A stretch of DNA of 64,000 bases from Lotus japonicus (GCF_012489685.1 NC_080046.1:30185857-30249856); one strand, 5' to 3'. Shown: positions 10,182 to 21,360, counted from the first letter of the stretch. Program-made: numbers and translations. The notes: generated from the letters alone by a model not told the origin.

Positions 10182-11398
10182 TGTAAGATCAAGTTTTGAT
10201 CTAGTAGTACAACTCTATGTTTTGATGATTACAAGTTAACCTTTTGATATGAACAATTGTGGTACTCTAACGTGTTTTTCTGAGTGTGCTGTTTACAGGC
10301 TCTGACCCTGACTCAATTTCACACAAATCAGAAGCACTGTGTATAAAGGGTAACCCAAGCAACGCTTTCGCATTCACCATGTTCAGTATGAACAGTGGAA
10401 AAGCTTCAGAAGATCTGAAGCTATACAAACTCTGATGAGGACTCAGTCGCTAGAAGCTCTGATGATCCAGAAGTTCTGACAACCAAGAAACACTGAAGGT
10501 TCAGATGTTCTGATGGTGTAGAAGACTCTGAAGATCCAGAAGCTGAATAGTGGAAACTCTGAAGTCCAGAAGCAAGAAACTCTGAAGGCCATGTTCTTCC
10601 CTCTGAGTTCAGAATCAGAAGATACAATGGTCAGAGGATCTGTGCTTTCCCTCTGACTCTGATCAACCGGCTTCACAAGTTCCAATACGAAGCATTCCTC
10701 TGATCAGAAGTCTCCTAGGTTTAAAGGTCGCGTCGCTATCCAAGTACAAAAGCATATGTACTATCCTGACGACCTACCTAACAGTCTCAGACACAGCAGA
10801 AGCTGGATTTTCCAGAACTGCCCTCCAACGGTAGCATTTCCATGCAACGCTCAACCCTAATCCTTGGAGTATATATAGAGGCTGAAGATTGAAAGAAGCG
10901 GCTAGAAGATAAGAAACTAAGAAGCAACACACGCGCAAGACATTCAAAATATTCTAAGCTTTCTTTCATCCTGTAATTTATTTAGTTTACACTCAGCTTA
11001 TTCAGAAGCAAACCCTTGTAAACACCAACCTCAAACAGTTGTTTGATTTTCCTTTAGGAGATCAAGGTTGATCGGATCCTAGAGAAGACTAAGAGAGTGA
11101 ATCTTAGTGATAGCTAAGTCAGTGTAATTGTTAGTCACTTGTAGGTTTCAAGTGCAGTTGTAACTCTTACCTGATTAGTGGATTGCCTTCATTCTAAGAA
11201 GGAAGAAATCACCTTAACGGGTGGACTGGAGTAGCTTGAGTGATTTATCAAGTGAACCAGGATAAAATCCTTGTGTGCTATTCTATCTCTATCTTTTGCA
11301 CTTAGTTCTCGAAAAGATTTGTTAAAATCTTTAAGGTGGTAGTTTTGTACTGAAAACGTTATTCAAACCCCCCCTTTCTACCGTTTTTCATACCTTCA
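10182..11398 (+). repeat. 3' LTR of element A, 1217 bp
   Basis: Starts TGTAAGATCAAG right after the last polypurine tract and ends ...CCTTCA. Promoter TATA box TATATATA at 10870-10877, preceded by CCTTGGAG. The upstream half (10421-10620) contains imperfect copies of CTCTGAAGATCCAGAAG spaced 25-50 bases. The LTR abuts gag sequence of element B at 11399. Confidence 0.95.
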
Positions 11399-12212
11399 TT
11401 GAGGATATGTTTTCCAGATTTCAGTTGATTGTAGCTGGAATAAGACATCTCAACAAAAGCTACACTACAAAAGATCATGTCATAAGGGTTATCAGAAGCC
11501 TTCCTGAAAGCTGGATGCCTTTAGTGACTTCAATAGAGCTTACAAGAGATGTCGAGAGTATGAGTCTAGAAGAACTCATCAGCATACTGAAATGTCATGA
11601 ACTGAAGCCCTCAGAGATGCAGGATCTGAGGAAGAAGTCTATAGCCTTGAAATCCAAATCTGAGAAGTCAAAAGCTCTCCAAGCTGAAGCAGAAGAATCT
11701 GAAGAAGCGTCAGAAGATTCTGATGAAGATGAGCTGACTTTGATCTCCAAAAGGCTCAACCGCATCTGGAAGCACAAGCAGAGCAAGTACAGAGGCTCTG
11801 GAAAGGCCAAAGGAAATTTTGAATCCTCACCAGGCCAGAAGAAGTCCTCAGTCAAGGAAGTCACATGTTTCGAGTGCAAAGAATCAGGGCACTACAAGAG
11901 TGACTGTCCAAAGCTGAAAAAGGATAAGAAGCCAAAAAAACAAAGAAAAGTCTGATGGTGACTTTTGATGAATCAGAGTCAGAGGACGTTGACTCTGATG
12001 GTGAAGTTCAAGGACTCTTGGCTATTGTCAAAGACAAAGAAGCAGAATCAAAAGATGCAACTAACTCTGACTCATCATCAGAAGAAGATTCTAACTCAGA
12101 CGATGAAAATGAGGTATTCGCTTCTTTCTCAACCTCTGAACTAAAACATGCTTTGTCTGACATTATGGATAAGTATAACTCTTAATTACCTAAGCATAAA
12201 AAGTTGAAAAAG
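11399..12212 (+). pseudogene. gag: gag of element B, middle part, frameshifted
   Basis: Matches A gag from residue about 143. Zinc knuckle [14 protein letters not shown] is kept. Near 11935-11952 about ten bases are missing relative to A after KKDKKPKK, so the frame changes and the reading ends at 11955, resuming in another frame to a TAA at 12183-12185. A then C insertion sites bound the fragment. Not functional. Confidence 0.88.
12208..12212 (+). repeat. Target-site duplication of element C, left copy (AAAAG)
   Basis: AAAAG immediately before the TG of the C 5' LTR; repeated at 21361-21365 after its 3' LTR. Five bases is the usual copia duplication and dates C after B. Confidence 0.9.
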
Positions 12213-13090
12213 TGTTGTTCCTTTGTTGTCATCAATTTTGTTAAAAACAACCTGATGTCCTAGCCAATGTTGTGACATCTGCCTTGGTGAAGGCCAGGAC
12301 ATCCGCCCCTGCTGGCATGCAAGTGGGTCCCTTATGGTTAGGTTTTATGGTATGTTTTGTGCTTACTTGAAGGACAAGTAACTGATTGTTGGGAGCCAAT
12401 TGCGGGCTGTTTATTGTTGGAGCAAATCTGTGATTAAAAGATTTGTTTCTATTTTACTTGTTGATCACTCATATCAGATCTTGGAAGATTGTCTACTGAT
12501 ATGAGTTGGATCAAAGTACTCTTCAGCCCAAAGAAACCCTAGCCGTCTCTGCTGAAGTATATATATAGACAAAGACCTGAAGCTTGAGGCTGATCGAGAG
12601 AATTACCTTGAAGATCAAGTGTTCTTAAGAGTGTAAGTTGTTCTTTGTCTTTGTTAGTTGTGAACTCGTCTTGCTCACTGATTCTATAAAGTGAGACTGA
12701 GTTCTGTTTTGTGTTTGAGTGTCAAACAAACCTTGTGTTATTGTTGTTACCAATCACTGTGGCAGTGATTGAGGAAAAGTGAGAGGGGCTCTCATACTTA
12801 GGCTGTGGTTCTAAGTAGAATACCACTGGGTAGATTAGGTTAAGAACAATGAACTTGATGTGTTCATGTGTGTCTGTAATACCTAGTTCTTGAGATAGTG
12901 GAATTCCTTTTCATTGGGCGAAAGCTAACCAGACGTAGGTGTAGTTTCACCGAACTGGGTTAACAACTTCCTGTGTCTTGTTTCTTTTAGTTGTTTGTTG
13001 TTTTGTGTTCATGCCTTTCAGTCATATGATGTTCTAATCGATTGTCCCAGCATCGTGCAGGACATTTGTTCTAAGGGATCTAGAATTTCA
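12213..13090 (+). repeat. 5' LTR of element C, 878 bp
   Basis: TGTTGTTCC...ATTTCA. Promoter TATA box TATATATATA at 12559-12568. Same length as the 3' copy at 20483-21360, with about five substitutions, four of them transitions. Confidence 0.96.
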
Positions 13091-13092
13091 AT

Positions 13093-13104
13093 TGGCATCA
13101 GAGC
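13093..13104 (+). other. Primer binding site of element C
   Basis: TGGCATCAGAGC, two bases after the LTR. Differs by one base (C for T) from the commoner initiator tRNA-Met PBS of A; D carries the same variant (33367-33378). Confidence 0.88.
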
Positions 13105-13156
13105 AGGCACCCCTGTTCTGTGTGGGTGAGCTCCAGGGAGATATTTTCTTGATCTC

Positions 13157-16100
13157 ATGGACAATAAGGAGGGAGGATCGATCAACAGGCCACCAATCCT
13201 GGATGGCTCCAATTATGATTACTGGAAGGTTCGAATGATAGCCTTTCTCAAGTCTATTGATATCAAAACTTGGAAGGCTGTTGTCAAAGGCTGGAAGCAT
13301 CCTGTCAAAGCTCAAGCAGAAGGAAGTACATCTACTCCTGAAGAAAAACCTGAGGATGAATGGACAAGTGCTGAAGAAGAAGCTTCTCTGGCAAACTCAA
13401 AAGCAATGAATGCTATCTTCAATGCTGTGGACAAAAACATGTTTAGATTGATTAATACTTGCACTGTTGCCAAAGATGCTTGGGAGATTTTGAAAACAGC
13501 ACATGAAGGTACAACCAGGGTGAGGATGTCTAGACTCCAGATGCTTACTACTCGTTTTGAGAACTTGACAATGACAGAAGATGAGACTATTTCTGAATAT
13601 CACATGCGTGTGCGTGATCTGTCAAATGCTTCATTTGCTCTGGGAGAACCTATGTCAGATGAAAAGCTTGTGAGGAAAATCTTGAGATCTGTAACCAGCA
13701 AGTTTGCAATGAAGGTCACTGCGATTAAAGAAGCTCAAGATATCAGCAGTTTGAAAGTGGATGAGCTGATTGGTTCTCTGCAGACTTATGAGTTAAAGTT
13801 GGGTGAAAAACCTGAAAAGAAGACCAAAAGCATTGCTTTTGTATCCAACACCACTGAAGGAGATGATGCTGATAGTGAAAGTGAGAATCTATCTGAAGCT
13901 CTGGCACTTCTTGCTAGAAAATTCAACAGAGCTCTAAGGAAGATAGACAGAAGGACTAGGCCAAATGTCCAGGACATTAAGTCTGACAACTCTAAATCCT
14001 ACAATTCCCAGCGAAAGGTCAAAGAAGAGGACAAATCAGGCCTAAACAAGGGTGTTCAGTGTCATGAATGTGAGGGTTATGGTCACATTAGATCTGAGTG
14101 TGCAACCTACTTGAAGAAACAAAAGAAAGGCATGGTAGTGACATGGTCAGATGAAGATACTGAGGATGAGGAAGAGTTATCTGCCAACAAGGTTAATGCC
14201 TTCTCAGGAGCTGTCAATGACTGAGATTCCAGTGGCGATGAAATGACATTTGAGGATTTGGAAGAGACTTACAAACTCCTACATGTTAAATGGAAGGAAA
14301 CTTGCAAACATCTGAAGGAGCAAGAAGATGAGATGAAACAAGTTAAGACTGAAAATGAAAACCTAAGGGAGACCATTGATAAACTGCAAGATGATTTGGA
14401 TAAATGAAACTCAAAATTAAAGGATCTTGAAACTGTTGAAAAAGCCAAGCTTCTGTTAACTATAGCTGATCTTCAAGAGAAAGTAGCTACATTGACAGCC
14501 AAACTGGAAAATACCTACAAGTCAGTGCGTATGCTGAACAGTGGATCTAATATGCTTGAAGAGATTCTGGAAGAAACAAGCAAGCAAGGAAAGAGTGTTA
14601 AAGGCATTGGTTTCAGTTACCAGTCTGAGAGTAGAGGAAATCAGAAAGCATCAAGGAAGTTTGTAAGAGCTAAGGAAAACTCTGAGTTTAAAAACCCAGA
14701 GTACTATCAAAGGTCAAGCCCGATGTCACAACATATGCCTCCACATCCTACTACTCAGAAGGCTACTGCTCAAATTCCATGGAGATGTCATTATTGTGGT
14801 AGGTTTGGTCACATTAAGCCCTACTGCTTCAAGCTATACGGATATCCTCAGATCCAGAAGGTTCTCAAGACATCTAAGAAAGCTTGGGTACCCAAAGGAG
14901 AAGTTTCATGTCTTATAGCACACACATCTTTTAGAGTCTCATCAAGTGAAGACTGGTATTTTGATAGTGGCTGCTCAAAACACATGACTGGGAACAAGGA
15001 GTATCTGGAAAATCTCAAGGAATACTTCAGTAAATCAGTCACCTTTGGAGATGGTGCTAAAGGAAAAATCAAAGGCATTGGGAAGTTGGTAAACTCTGGA
15101 TCTCCTAGTCTGAACAACGTTCTTCTTGTCAAGGGGTTGACAGCAAATCTAATCAGTATAAGTCAGTTGTGTGATCAAGATCTGGATGTGAAGTTTAGCA
15201 AGACTGAATGCATGGTTACCACTAGTGATCAAGAGATTGTGATGAGAGGTGTCAGGTCCAAAGACAATTGCTACATGTGGATTCCACAAAAGAAAGCCCA
15301 AGTGTCTAGATGTTTGATATCAAAAGTGGATGAGTTGAATCTATGGCACCAACGTTTAGGTCACATCAATCTCAAGAGTATGCAGAAAGTTATCTCTAAA
15401 GATGCTGTACGAGGGCTACCAAAACTGAAAATAGATGAAGAAAAGATATGTGGAGAATGCAAGATTGGAAAGCTGACCAAAACATCTCATGCAAAGCTTC
15501 AGCATCCAACTACAACAAAAGTCCTTGAACTTCTTCACATGGACTTGATGGGACCCATGCAGGTAGAAAGTCTAGGAGGTAAGAAATATGTTTATGTCTG
15601 TGTTGATGATTATTCCAGGTTCACTTGGATTGACTTCATGAAGGAAAAATCAGAAACCTTTGACATATTCAGAAGGCTATGTCTGAAACTTCAAACTGAG
15701 AAGAATTGCTCTATAGTAAGAATCAGAAGTGATCATGGAAGAGAGTTTGAGAACTCCAAATTCTCTGACTTCTGTGATTCAGAAGGAATAAGCCATGAAT
15801 TCTCAGCTCCAATTACACCTCAGCAGAATGGAATTGTTGAAAGGAAAAACAGGACTCTTCAAGAATCCACCAGGGTTATGCTTCATGCAAGGAAGATTTC
15901 CAACAAGTTCTGGGCAGAAGCCATGAACACAGCCTGTTACATTCACAATAGAGTAACCATTAGAGCTGGAACCACAGTCACTCTATATGAACTCTGGAAA
16001 GGAAGGAAGCCAACTGTGAAACACTTTCATATCTTTGGGAGTAAATGTTATATTCTGGCTGATCGTGAACAATGAAGAAAGCTAGATCCTAAGAGTGATG

Positions 16101-17998
16101 AAGGAATTTTCATGGGATACTCTACAAACAGCAAAGCTTACAGAGTGTACAATTCCCGAACAAAGGTAATGATGGAATCTGTAAATGTCTCTATTGATGA
16201 TCAACCAAATGAAAGAGAAGACACTGGTGCAACTGAAGATGATGATGGTCCACATGTCACAGCCGATGTCCCAACTATTGACCTCGACATTGAATCAGAA
16301 ACCAGTTCTGATGAGCAAGATCACCAGATGACCCCTGCAAATAAAGCTCCATCGATCAGAATTCAAAAGAATCATCCTCAAGAGAATATTATTGGTGACC
16401 TCAAAGAAGGAGTTACTACCAGGGCTAGAAGCTACATTGCTCATGAATGTTTTATATCCAAGGTAGAACCCAAGAATGTCAAGGAGGCTCTGACAGATGA
16501 ATACTGGATAAATGCTATGCAAGAAGAACTTGATCAATTCAGAAGAAATGAAGTATGGGATCTCATTCCTAGGCCTGAGGGAGTAAACATCATAGGAACC
16601 AAGTGGATTTTCAAGAACAAGTCAGATGAGAATGGTGTAGTAACTAGAAACAAAGCAAGACTGGTGGCTCAAGGATATACTCAGATTGAAGGAGTAGACT
16701 TTGATGAAACCTTTGCTCCAGTGGCTAGGTTGGAATCCATAAGACTTTTGCTTGGTGTTGCCTGTCTTTTGAAGTTCAGATTATTCTAAATGGATGTTAA
16801 AAGTGCCTTTCTAAATGGTTATCTGAATGAGGAAGTTTATGTTGAACAGCCAAAGGGATTCACAGATCCACATCATCCTGAACATGTCTACAAACTCAAG
16901 AAAGCCTTGTATGGATTAAAACAGGCTCCTAGAGCTTGGTATGAACGCCTTACAGAGTTTCTGGTGAGCAATGGTTATTGCAAGGGAGGAATAGACAAGA
17001 CATTATTTGTGAAAAATAAAAGAGGAAAACTCATGATTGCACAGATATATGTTGATGATATTGTGTTTGGTGGGATGTCGAACACGATGGTGGAACATTT
17101 TGTCCAACAAATGAAGTCAGAGTTTGAGATGAGCTTAGTTGGTGAATTGAACTACTTTCTGGGACTTCAGATCAAACAAATAGAAGACTCAATGTTTATT
17201 TCCCAGAGTAAGTATGCTAGGGGCATCGTCAAGAAATTTGGACTTGAAAAATCTGGACATAAAAGGACTCCTGCTGCTACACATATCAAGCTGTCTAAAG
17301 ACAATCAGGGAGAGGATGTTGATCAAAGCTTATATAGAAGCATGATTGGAAGTTTGTTGTACATCACTGCTAGCAGACCTGACATTACCTTTGCTGTTGG
17401 TGCTTGTGCAAGATATCAAGCTGCTCCAAAGACCAGTCATCTCTTACAAGTGAAAAGAATCATTAAGTACATAAATGGTACTTGTGACTATGGGATTCTT
17501 TATACAAATGATACTAATTCTTCTCTTGTAGGGTATTGTGATGCAGATTGGGCAGGGAGTGCTGATGATAGAAAGAGTACATCTGGAGGGTGTTTCTTCT
17601 TTGGAAACAACTTAATCTCTTGGTTTAGCAAGAAGCAAAACTGCGTGTCTTTATCCACAGCTGAAGCTGAATATATAGCTGCTGGAAGCAGTTGTACTCA
17701 GCTTATTTGGATGAAGCAGATGCTCAAGGAATATGAAGTTGAGCAAGATGTCATGACATTGTACTGTGACAATTTGAGTGCTATCAATATTGCCAAGAAC
17801 CCTATACAACATAGCAGAACCAAACACATAGATATCAGACATCACTTCATCAGGGAATTAGTGGAGGATAAAATTGTTACTTTGGAACATGTCCCCACAG
17901 AGAGACAATTGGTTGACATCTTTACCAAACCCTTAGATGCTGCTACATTTGACAAATTAAGAGGAAATCTTGGGATTTGCCTCTTCGAAGAAGCATAG
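13157..17998 (+). pseudogene. gag-pol: gag-pol of element C, one frame, four in-frame stops
   Basis: Starts at ATG 13157 (MDNKEGGSINRP) and keeps a single frame for about 1613 codons. Copia gag domain first, zinc knuckle CHECEGYGHIRSEC near codon 302, a second knuckle CHYCGRFGHIKPYC near 544, protease DSGCSKHMTG near 603, GAG-pre-integrase, DDE integrase, RT with IYVDDIVFG near 1297, RNase H to the end. Stops: TGA 14222-14224, TGA 14405-14407, TGA 16073-16075, TAA 16787-16789. The second falls where D encodes Trp and the third and fourth fit CGA>TGA and CAA>TAA, all C-to-T type. No frameshift, so recently inactivated. It needs helper proteins to move. Confidence 0.92.
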
Positions 17999-18091
17999 CA
18001 ATTAAAGCCCCTTTTCTGTCTAACGGCTAGTTTCCTCGTAACTACCATTAACTGCCGTTGTGACATCATTGCTTCCTTCTCACTCAACTGC

Positions 18092-18099
18092 TATATAAT
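18092..18099 (+). promoter_or_regulatory. TATA box in the pol-ORF3 spacer of C
   Basis: TATATAAT inside the 225-bp spacer (17999-18223). A start 25-35 bases downstream would give a T-rich leader of about 100 bases before the ORF3 ATG at 18224 and would leave out the small upstream ORF at 18108. Suggests that ORF3 has its own promoter. Confidence 0.45.
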
Positions 18100-18107
18100 C
18101 ATCACCA

Positions 18108-18251
18108 ATGGCTTCATCACAATCTCACCACAAGTTGCCAATCTTGCTCTCACAATTTCTGGTTCTCATCACTTACATTTTTCTCAATTTCTTGTATTTG
18201 TCCGTTTGCTTTACCAGTTCATCATGTCTTCAAGCAAGAAAGAGTCTGTGA
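18108..18251 (+). CDS. Possible 47-codon upstream ORF with hydrophobic peptide
   Basis: ATG 18108 to TGA 18249, overlapping the ORF3 start in another frame. The peptide opens MASSQSHHKLPILLSQFLVL and continues hydrophobic for about 27 residues, like a signal peptide or membrane anchor. The leader is T-rich, which favours hydrophobic codons by chance. If transcription starts from the TATA box at 18092 the ATG may not be in the mRNA. Weak call. Confidence 0.2.
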   Translation: MASSQSHHKLPILLSQFLVLITYIFLNFLYLSVCFTSSSCLQARKSL

Positions 18252-19963
18252 AAGGAAAGATAGAAAGAACTGCTGGGGGTGCTAGGGTTATGGGTTTGCA
18301 CACAAGTTCTTCCACTCAATCTAAGAAGAACTCAAGAACTCCTTCCAAGAAGCACTACAAGTCTCGTGCAACCCCAATGCAAAACCCAGAAGCCCCTGTG
18401 CCTGAGGAAGTCTCCAACACTTCTGTCTCTGCAAATGATGAAGACGATGTCGCGACATTGTCTGATAAGCCTGCCAAGGAAGTTTCACTCTCAAAGGATT
18501 CTTCTTCTTCATCCAAGAGTTCTGATTCCAAGGCTGCAAACTCAATGGATGTTTTGTCAGAGGAATCGATGAAGACCCCTCCTATTGTTCATGATGTCTT
18601 TGATGATGAAGATTCAGAGGATGTGCCTCTGACGAGTGTTGCTGCCAGAATGCTTAAGCGAAGAAGAGCATCTGTTGAAGAAACCCCTGTTGTCAAGAAG
18701 AAGAAAACCAAGATCACTACTGGATCTTCAAAATCAAGGGCAACCGATGCGTCACGGAAAGGCAAGCAGAGTGTTGTGGAATCATCAGGGAAGAAAGCCA
18801 AGAAGACTACTGGGAAAAAGCATAAAGTTTCCAGAATTGATTTGGAGACTGAATCAGATGTTGAAGGCGATGTCCTGGACATCACTGCCTCTGAGAAGAA
18901 AATGTTCTCTGGTAAGCGTATTCCCTCAGATATTCCTAATGTTCCTCTAGATAATGTGTCTATTCATGCTCCAGAAAATGCCTTCAAATGGAAATATGTC
19001 TATCAAAGACGTGTTGCCAAAGAGAGGGAGATTGATTCTGATGTGTTAGCCTGCAAAGAGATCATTGCCTTGATTGCAAAAGCAGGGTTGAGGCAGACTG
19101 TAATGAACATAGGAAAATGCTATGACAAGCTTGTGAAGGAATTTATTGTCAATCTCTCTGATGATGTTAATAATTCTGCCAGTCCTAAATTCAGGAAAGT
19201 GTTTGTTAGGGGTAAGTGTGTGAATTTCTCTCCTGCTATCATCAACCAAACCCTTGGAAGAAGTGTGGTTGAATTTGTTGAAGAAGAACTTTCTCTGGAT
19301 ACGGTTGCTGAGGAATTGACTGCTGGAAGAGTAAAGAAGTGGCCTGCTAAGAAGCTTCTGTCAACTGGGGTTCTGAGTGTGAAGTATGCTATTTTGAATA
19401 GGATTGGAGTGGTGAATTGGGTTCCTTCTAACCATACTTCTGCTGTTTCTGCTATGCTTGCCAAGCTTCTCTATCGCATTGGGACTGAAATTGCTTATGA
19501 CTTTGGCAACTTTGTGTTTTCCCAAACCTTGAAGCATGCAGAGACATGTGCTGTGAAACTCCCCATCTCTTTTCCTTCTTTACTGACTGCTATCATTCTG
19601 AAACAACATCCTAATATCCTCACTGTTGATGATGTTCCTGTGCCCAAAGGCCCTCCCATCACCTTGGACCAACGGTTGTTCCTGGACCCTCATGTCCTGG
19701 ACATTGATCTGCCATCCAGTAGGACATCTGTTCCTGCCTCTATGTCTGCCTCAGGCACTCACAGTGTCATTGCTGAACTTGAGGCCATTTCCAAGGAACT
19801 TCAAGAGACGATCAGGATTGCTGCTGCTAGGAAGATTAAGGTGGATGCTCTCATTCAAACTCTCCAGGGGGAAGCTGGTCAAGAGGGTGAGCATGCAGCT
19901 GATGCTGAGAAGGAAGGATCTGCAGAAAATGATGAGGAACACTCCTTTTCTTCTGGTGTTTAG
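18224..19963 (+). CDS. ORF3 protein of element C, 579 aa
   Basis: Extra ORF after pol in family 2. N-terminal 240 residues are Ser/Lys/Asp-rich with basic clusters (VVKKKKTKI near 160; KKAKKTTGKKHK near 195) that look like nuclear localisation signals. Residues about 250-480 are a globular block (FKWKYVYQRR, YDKLVKEF, RGKCVNFSPAIINQTLG) similar in layout to the LVKEF / ITEKS..LLG block of family-1 ORF3 and to proteins annotated as putative plant transposon protein. The C-terminal part is a helix-rich Glu tail. No signal peptide or membrane helix in frame. ATG 18224 is the first ATG of the frame. Intact although gag-pol of C has four stops. Confidence 0.82.
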   Translation: MSSSKKESVKGKIERTAGGARVMGLHTSSSTQSKKNSRTPSKKHYKSRATPMQNPEAPVPEEVSNTSVSANDEDDVATLSDKPAKEVSLSKDSSSSSKSSDSKAANSMDVLSEESMKTPPIVHDVFDDEDSEDVPLTSVAARMLKRRRASVEETPVVKKKKTKITTGSSKSRATDASRKGKQSVVESSGKKAKKTTGKKHKVSRIDLETESDVEGDVLDITASEKKMFSGKRIPSDIPNVPLDNVSIHAPENAFKWKYVYQRRVAKEREIDSDVLACKEIIALIAKAGLRQTVMNIGKCYDKLVKEFIVNLSDDVNNSASPKFRKVFVRGKCVNFSPAIINQTLGRSVVEFVEEELSLDTVAEELTAGRVKKWPAKKLLSTGVLSVKYAILNRIGVVNWVPSNHTSAVSAMLAKLLYRIGTEIAYDFGNFVFSQTLKHAETCAVKLPISFPSLLTAIILKQHPNILTVDDVPVPKGPPITLDQRLFLDPHVLDIDLPSSRTSVPASMSASGTHSVIAELEAISKELQETIRIAAARKIKVDALIQTLQGEAGQEGEHAADAEKEGSAENDEEHSFSSGV

Positions 19964-20482
19964 TGCATCTCCTAGTTGATTTTTAGTTGGCCTTGGTTAA
20001 ATTCTTTCCACCTTTGCCAAATTTGTGCTAAAAAGGGGGAGTAGTAGTGTGTTGTAGTTTGTTTTTTTTTGAAGACTTGGTATTCTGGTTATGTTATGTA
20101 ATAAGTATGCAGCTTTGTCAAGACAAATTCAGGAGATCTTTTATGTTCAAGTGCTTCAAGCTAGCTTCTGTTCAAGTGTTACCAAGTGTGGTTGTTTTAG
20201 TTCAGGAGATCTTTTATGTTCAAGTGCTTCAAGCTAGCTTCTGTTCAAGTGTTACCAAGTGTGGTTGTTTTAGTTTGTACTGCTATGCATATGGGTTCTA
20301 TATACTTTAGGCAGTGTTTATTTGGATGCATCTTTTGAGGGGGAGTTCCTCCGTGTTTTGGCTGTTGTGGATGCATTGGTTTGAGGGGGAGTATTTCTGC
20401 TGCTGACTCTGATGATTTTGAAATTTTTTGCCCTCTCTGGTAGTGAAGTTGTTTTTAGACAAAATTTGACAAAGAGGGAGAT
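19964..20482 (+). other. 3' non-coding region of C with polypurine tracts
   Basis: 519 bases. G-rich tracts at 20030-20041, 20337-20345 and 20383-20391, and the terminal tract AAAGAGGGAGAT at 20471-20482 next to the LTR. Contains the 73-bp tandem duplication at 20128-20273. No gene and no equivalent of the family-1 antisense ORF. Confidence 0.8.
20128..20273 (+). repeat. Perfect 2 x 73-bp tandem duplication
   Basis: Bases 20128-20200 and 20201-20273 are identical as read. Each starts TTCAGGAGATCTTTTATG. Recent local duplication or a replication slip inside the element. Confidence 0.9.
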
Positions 20483-21360
20483 TGTTGTTCCTTTGTTGTC
20501 ATCAATTTTGTTAAAAACAACCTGATGTCCTAGCCGATGTTGTGACATCTGCCTTGGTGAAGGCCAGGACATCCGCCCCTGCTGGCATGCAAGTGGGTCC
20601 CTTATGGTTAGGTTTTATGGTATGTTTTGTGCTTACTTGAAGGACAAGTAACTGATTGTTGGGAGCCAATTACGGGCTGTTTATTGTTGGAGCAAATCTA
20701 TGATTAAAAGATTTGTTTCTATTTTACTTGTTGATCACTCATATCAGATCTTGGAAGATTGTCTACTGATATGAGTTGGATCAAAGTACTCTTCAGCCCA
20801 AAGAAACCCTAGCCGTCTCTGCTGAAGTATATATATAGACAAAGACCTGAAGCTTGAGGCTGATCGAGAGAATTACCTTGAAGATCAAGTGTTCTTAAGA
20901 GTGTAAGTTGTTCTTTGTCTTTGTTAGTTGTGAACTCGTCTTGCTCACTGATTCTATAAAGTGAGACTGAGTTCTGTTTTGTGTTTGAGTGTCAAACAAA
21001 CCTTGTGTTATTTTTGTTACCAATCACTGTGGCAGTGATTGAGGAAAAGTGAGAGGGGCTCTCATACTTAGGCTGTGGTTCTAAGTAGAATACCACTGGG
21101 TAGATTAGGTTAAGAACAATGAACTTGATGTGTTCATGTGTGTCTGTAATACCTAGTTCTTGAGATAGTGGAATTCCTTTTCATTGGGCGAAAGCTAACC
21201 AGACGTAGGTGTAGTTTCACCAAACTGGGTTAACAACTTCCTGTGTCTTGTTTCTTTTAGTTGTTTGTTGTTTTGTGTTCATGCCTTTCAGTCATATGAT
21301 GTTCTAATCGATTGTCCCAGCATCGTGCAGGACATTTGTTCTAAGGGATCTAGAATTTCA
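20483..21360 (+). repeat. 3' LTR of element C, 878 bp
   Basis: Begins TGTTGTTCC after the terminal polypurine tract and ends ATTTCA; TATA box at 20829-20838. Followed by the second AAAAG duplication (21361-21365) and then element B gag. Confidence 0.96.

Larger units (their letters stand above)
1..11398 (+). mobile_element. Element A: apparently intact Ty1/copia Sirevirus (family 1)
   Basis: An LTR retrotransposon whose 5' LTR is cut by the window edge. Order: LTR, primer binding site, gag, pol (protease, integrase, RT, RNase H), spacer, ORF3, antisense ORF, four polypurine tracts, LTR. Integrase before RT makes it copia; repeated AAGGGGGAG tracts and an extra ORF after pol are Sirevirus traits. 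The visible 515 bases of the 5' LTR match 10884-11398 with no difference that I can see. All ORFs are open, so this is the youngest and least damaged element here. Its 3' LTR ends exactly where family-1 gag sequence resumes at 11399, so it is read as inserted in element B; the 5-bp duplication (TTGAG expected) cannot be checked because the left flank is outside the window. Confidence 0.93.
12213..21360 (+). mobile_element. Element C: Sirevirus family 2, complete, gag-pol interrupted
   Basis: 9148 bp flanked by AAAAG duplications. Two 878-bp LTRs differ at about five bases (roughly 99.4% identical), so it is a young insertion. Contains a PBS, one gag-pol frame with four stops, a spacer with a TATA box, ORF3 (579 aa), three inner polypurine tracts plus the terminal one. 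Related to D but distinct from family 1: different LTR, different gag and a single gag-pol frame. Confidence 0.95.
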
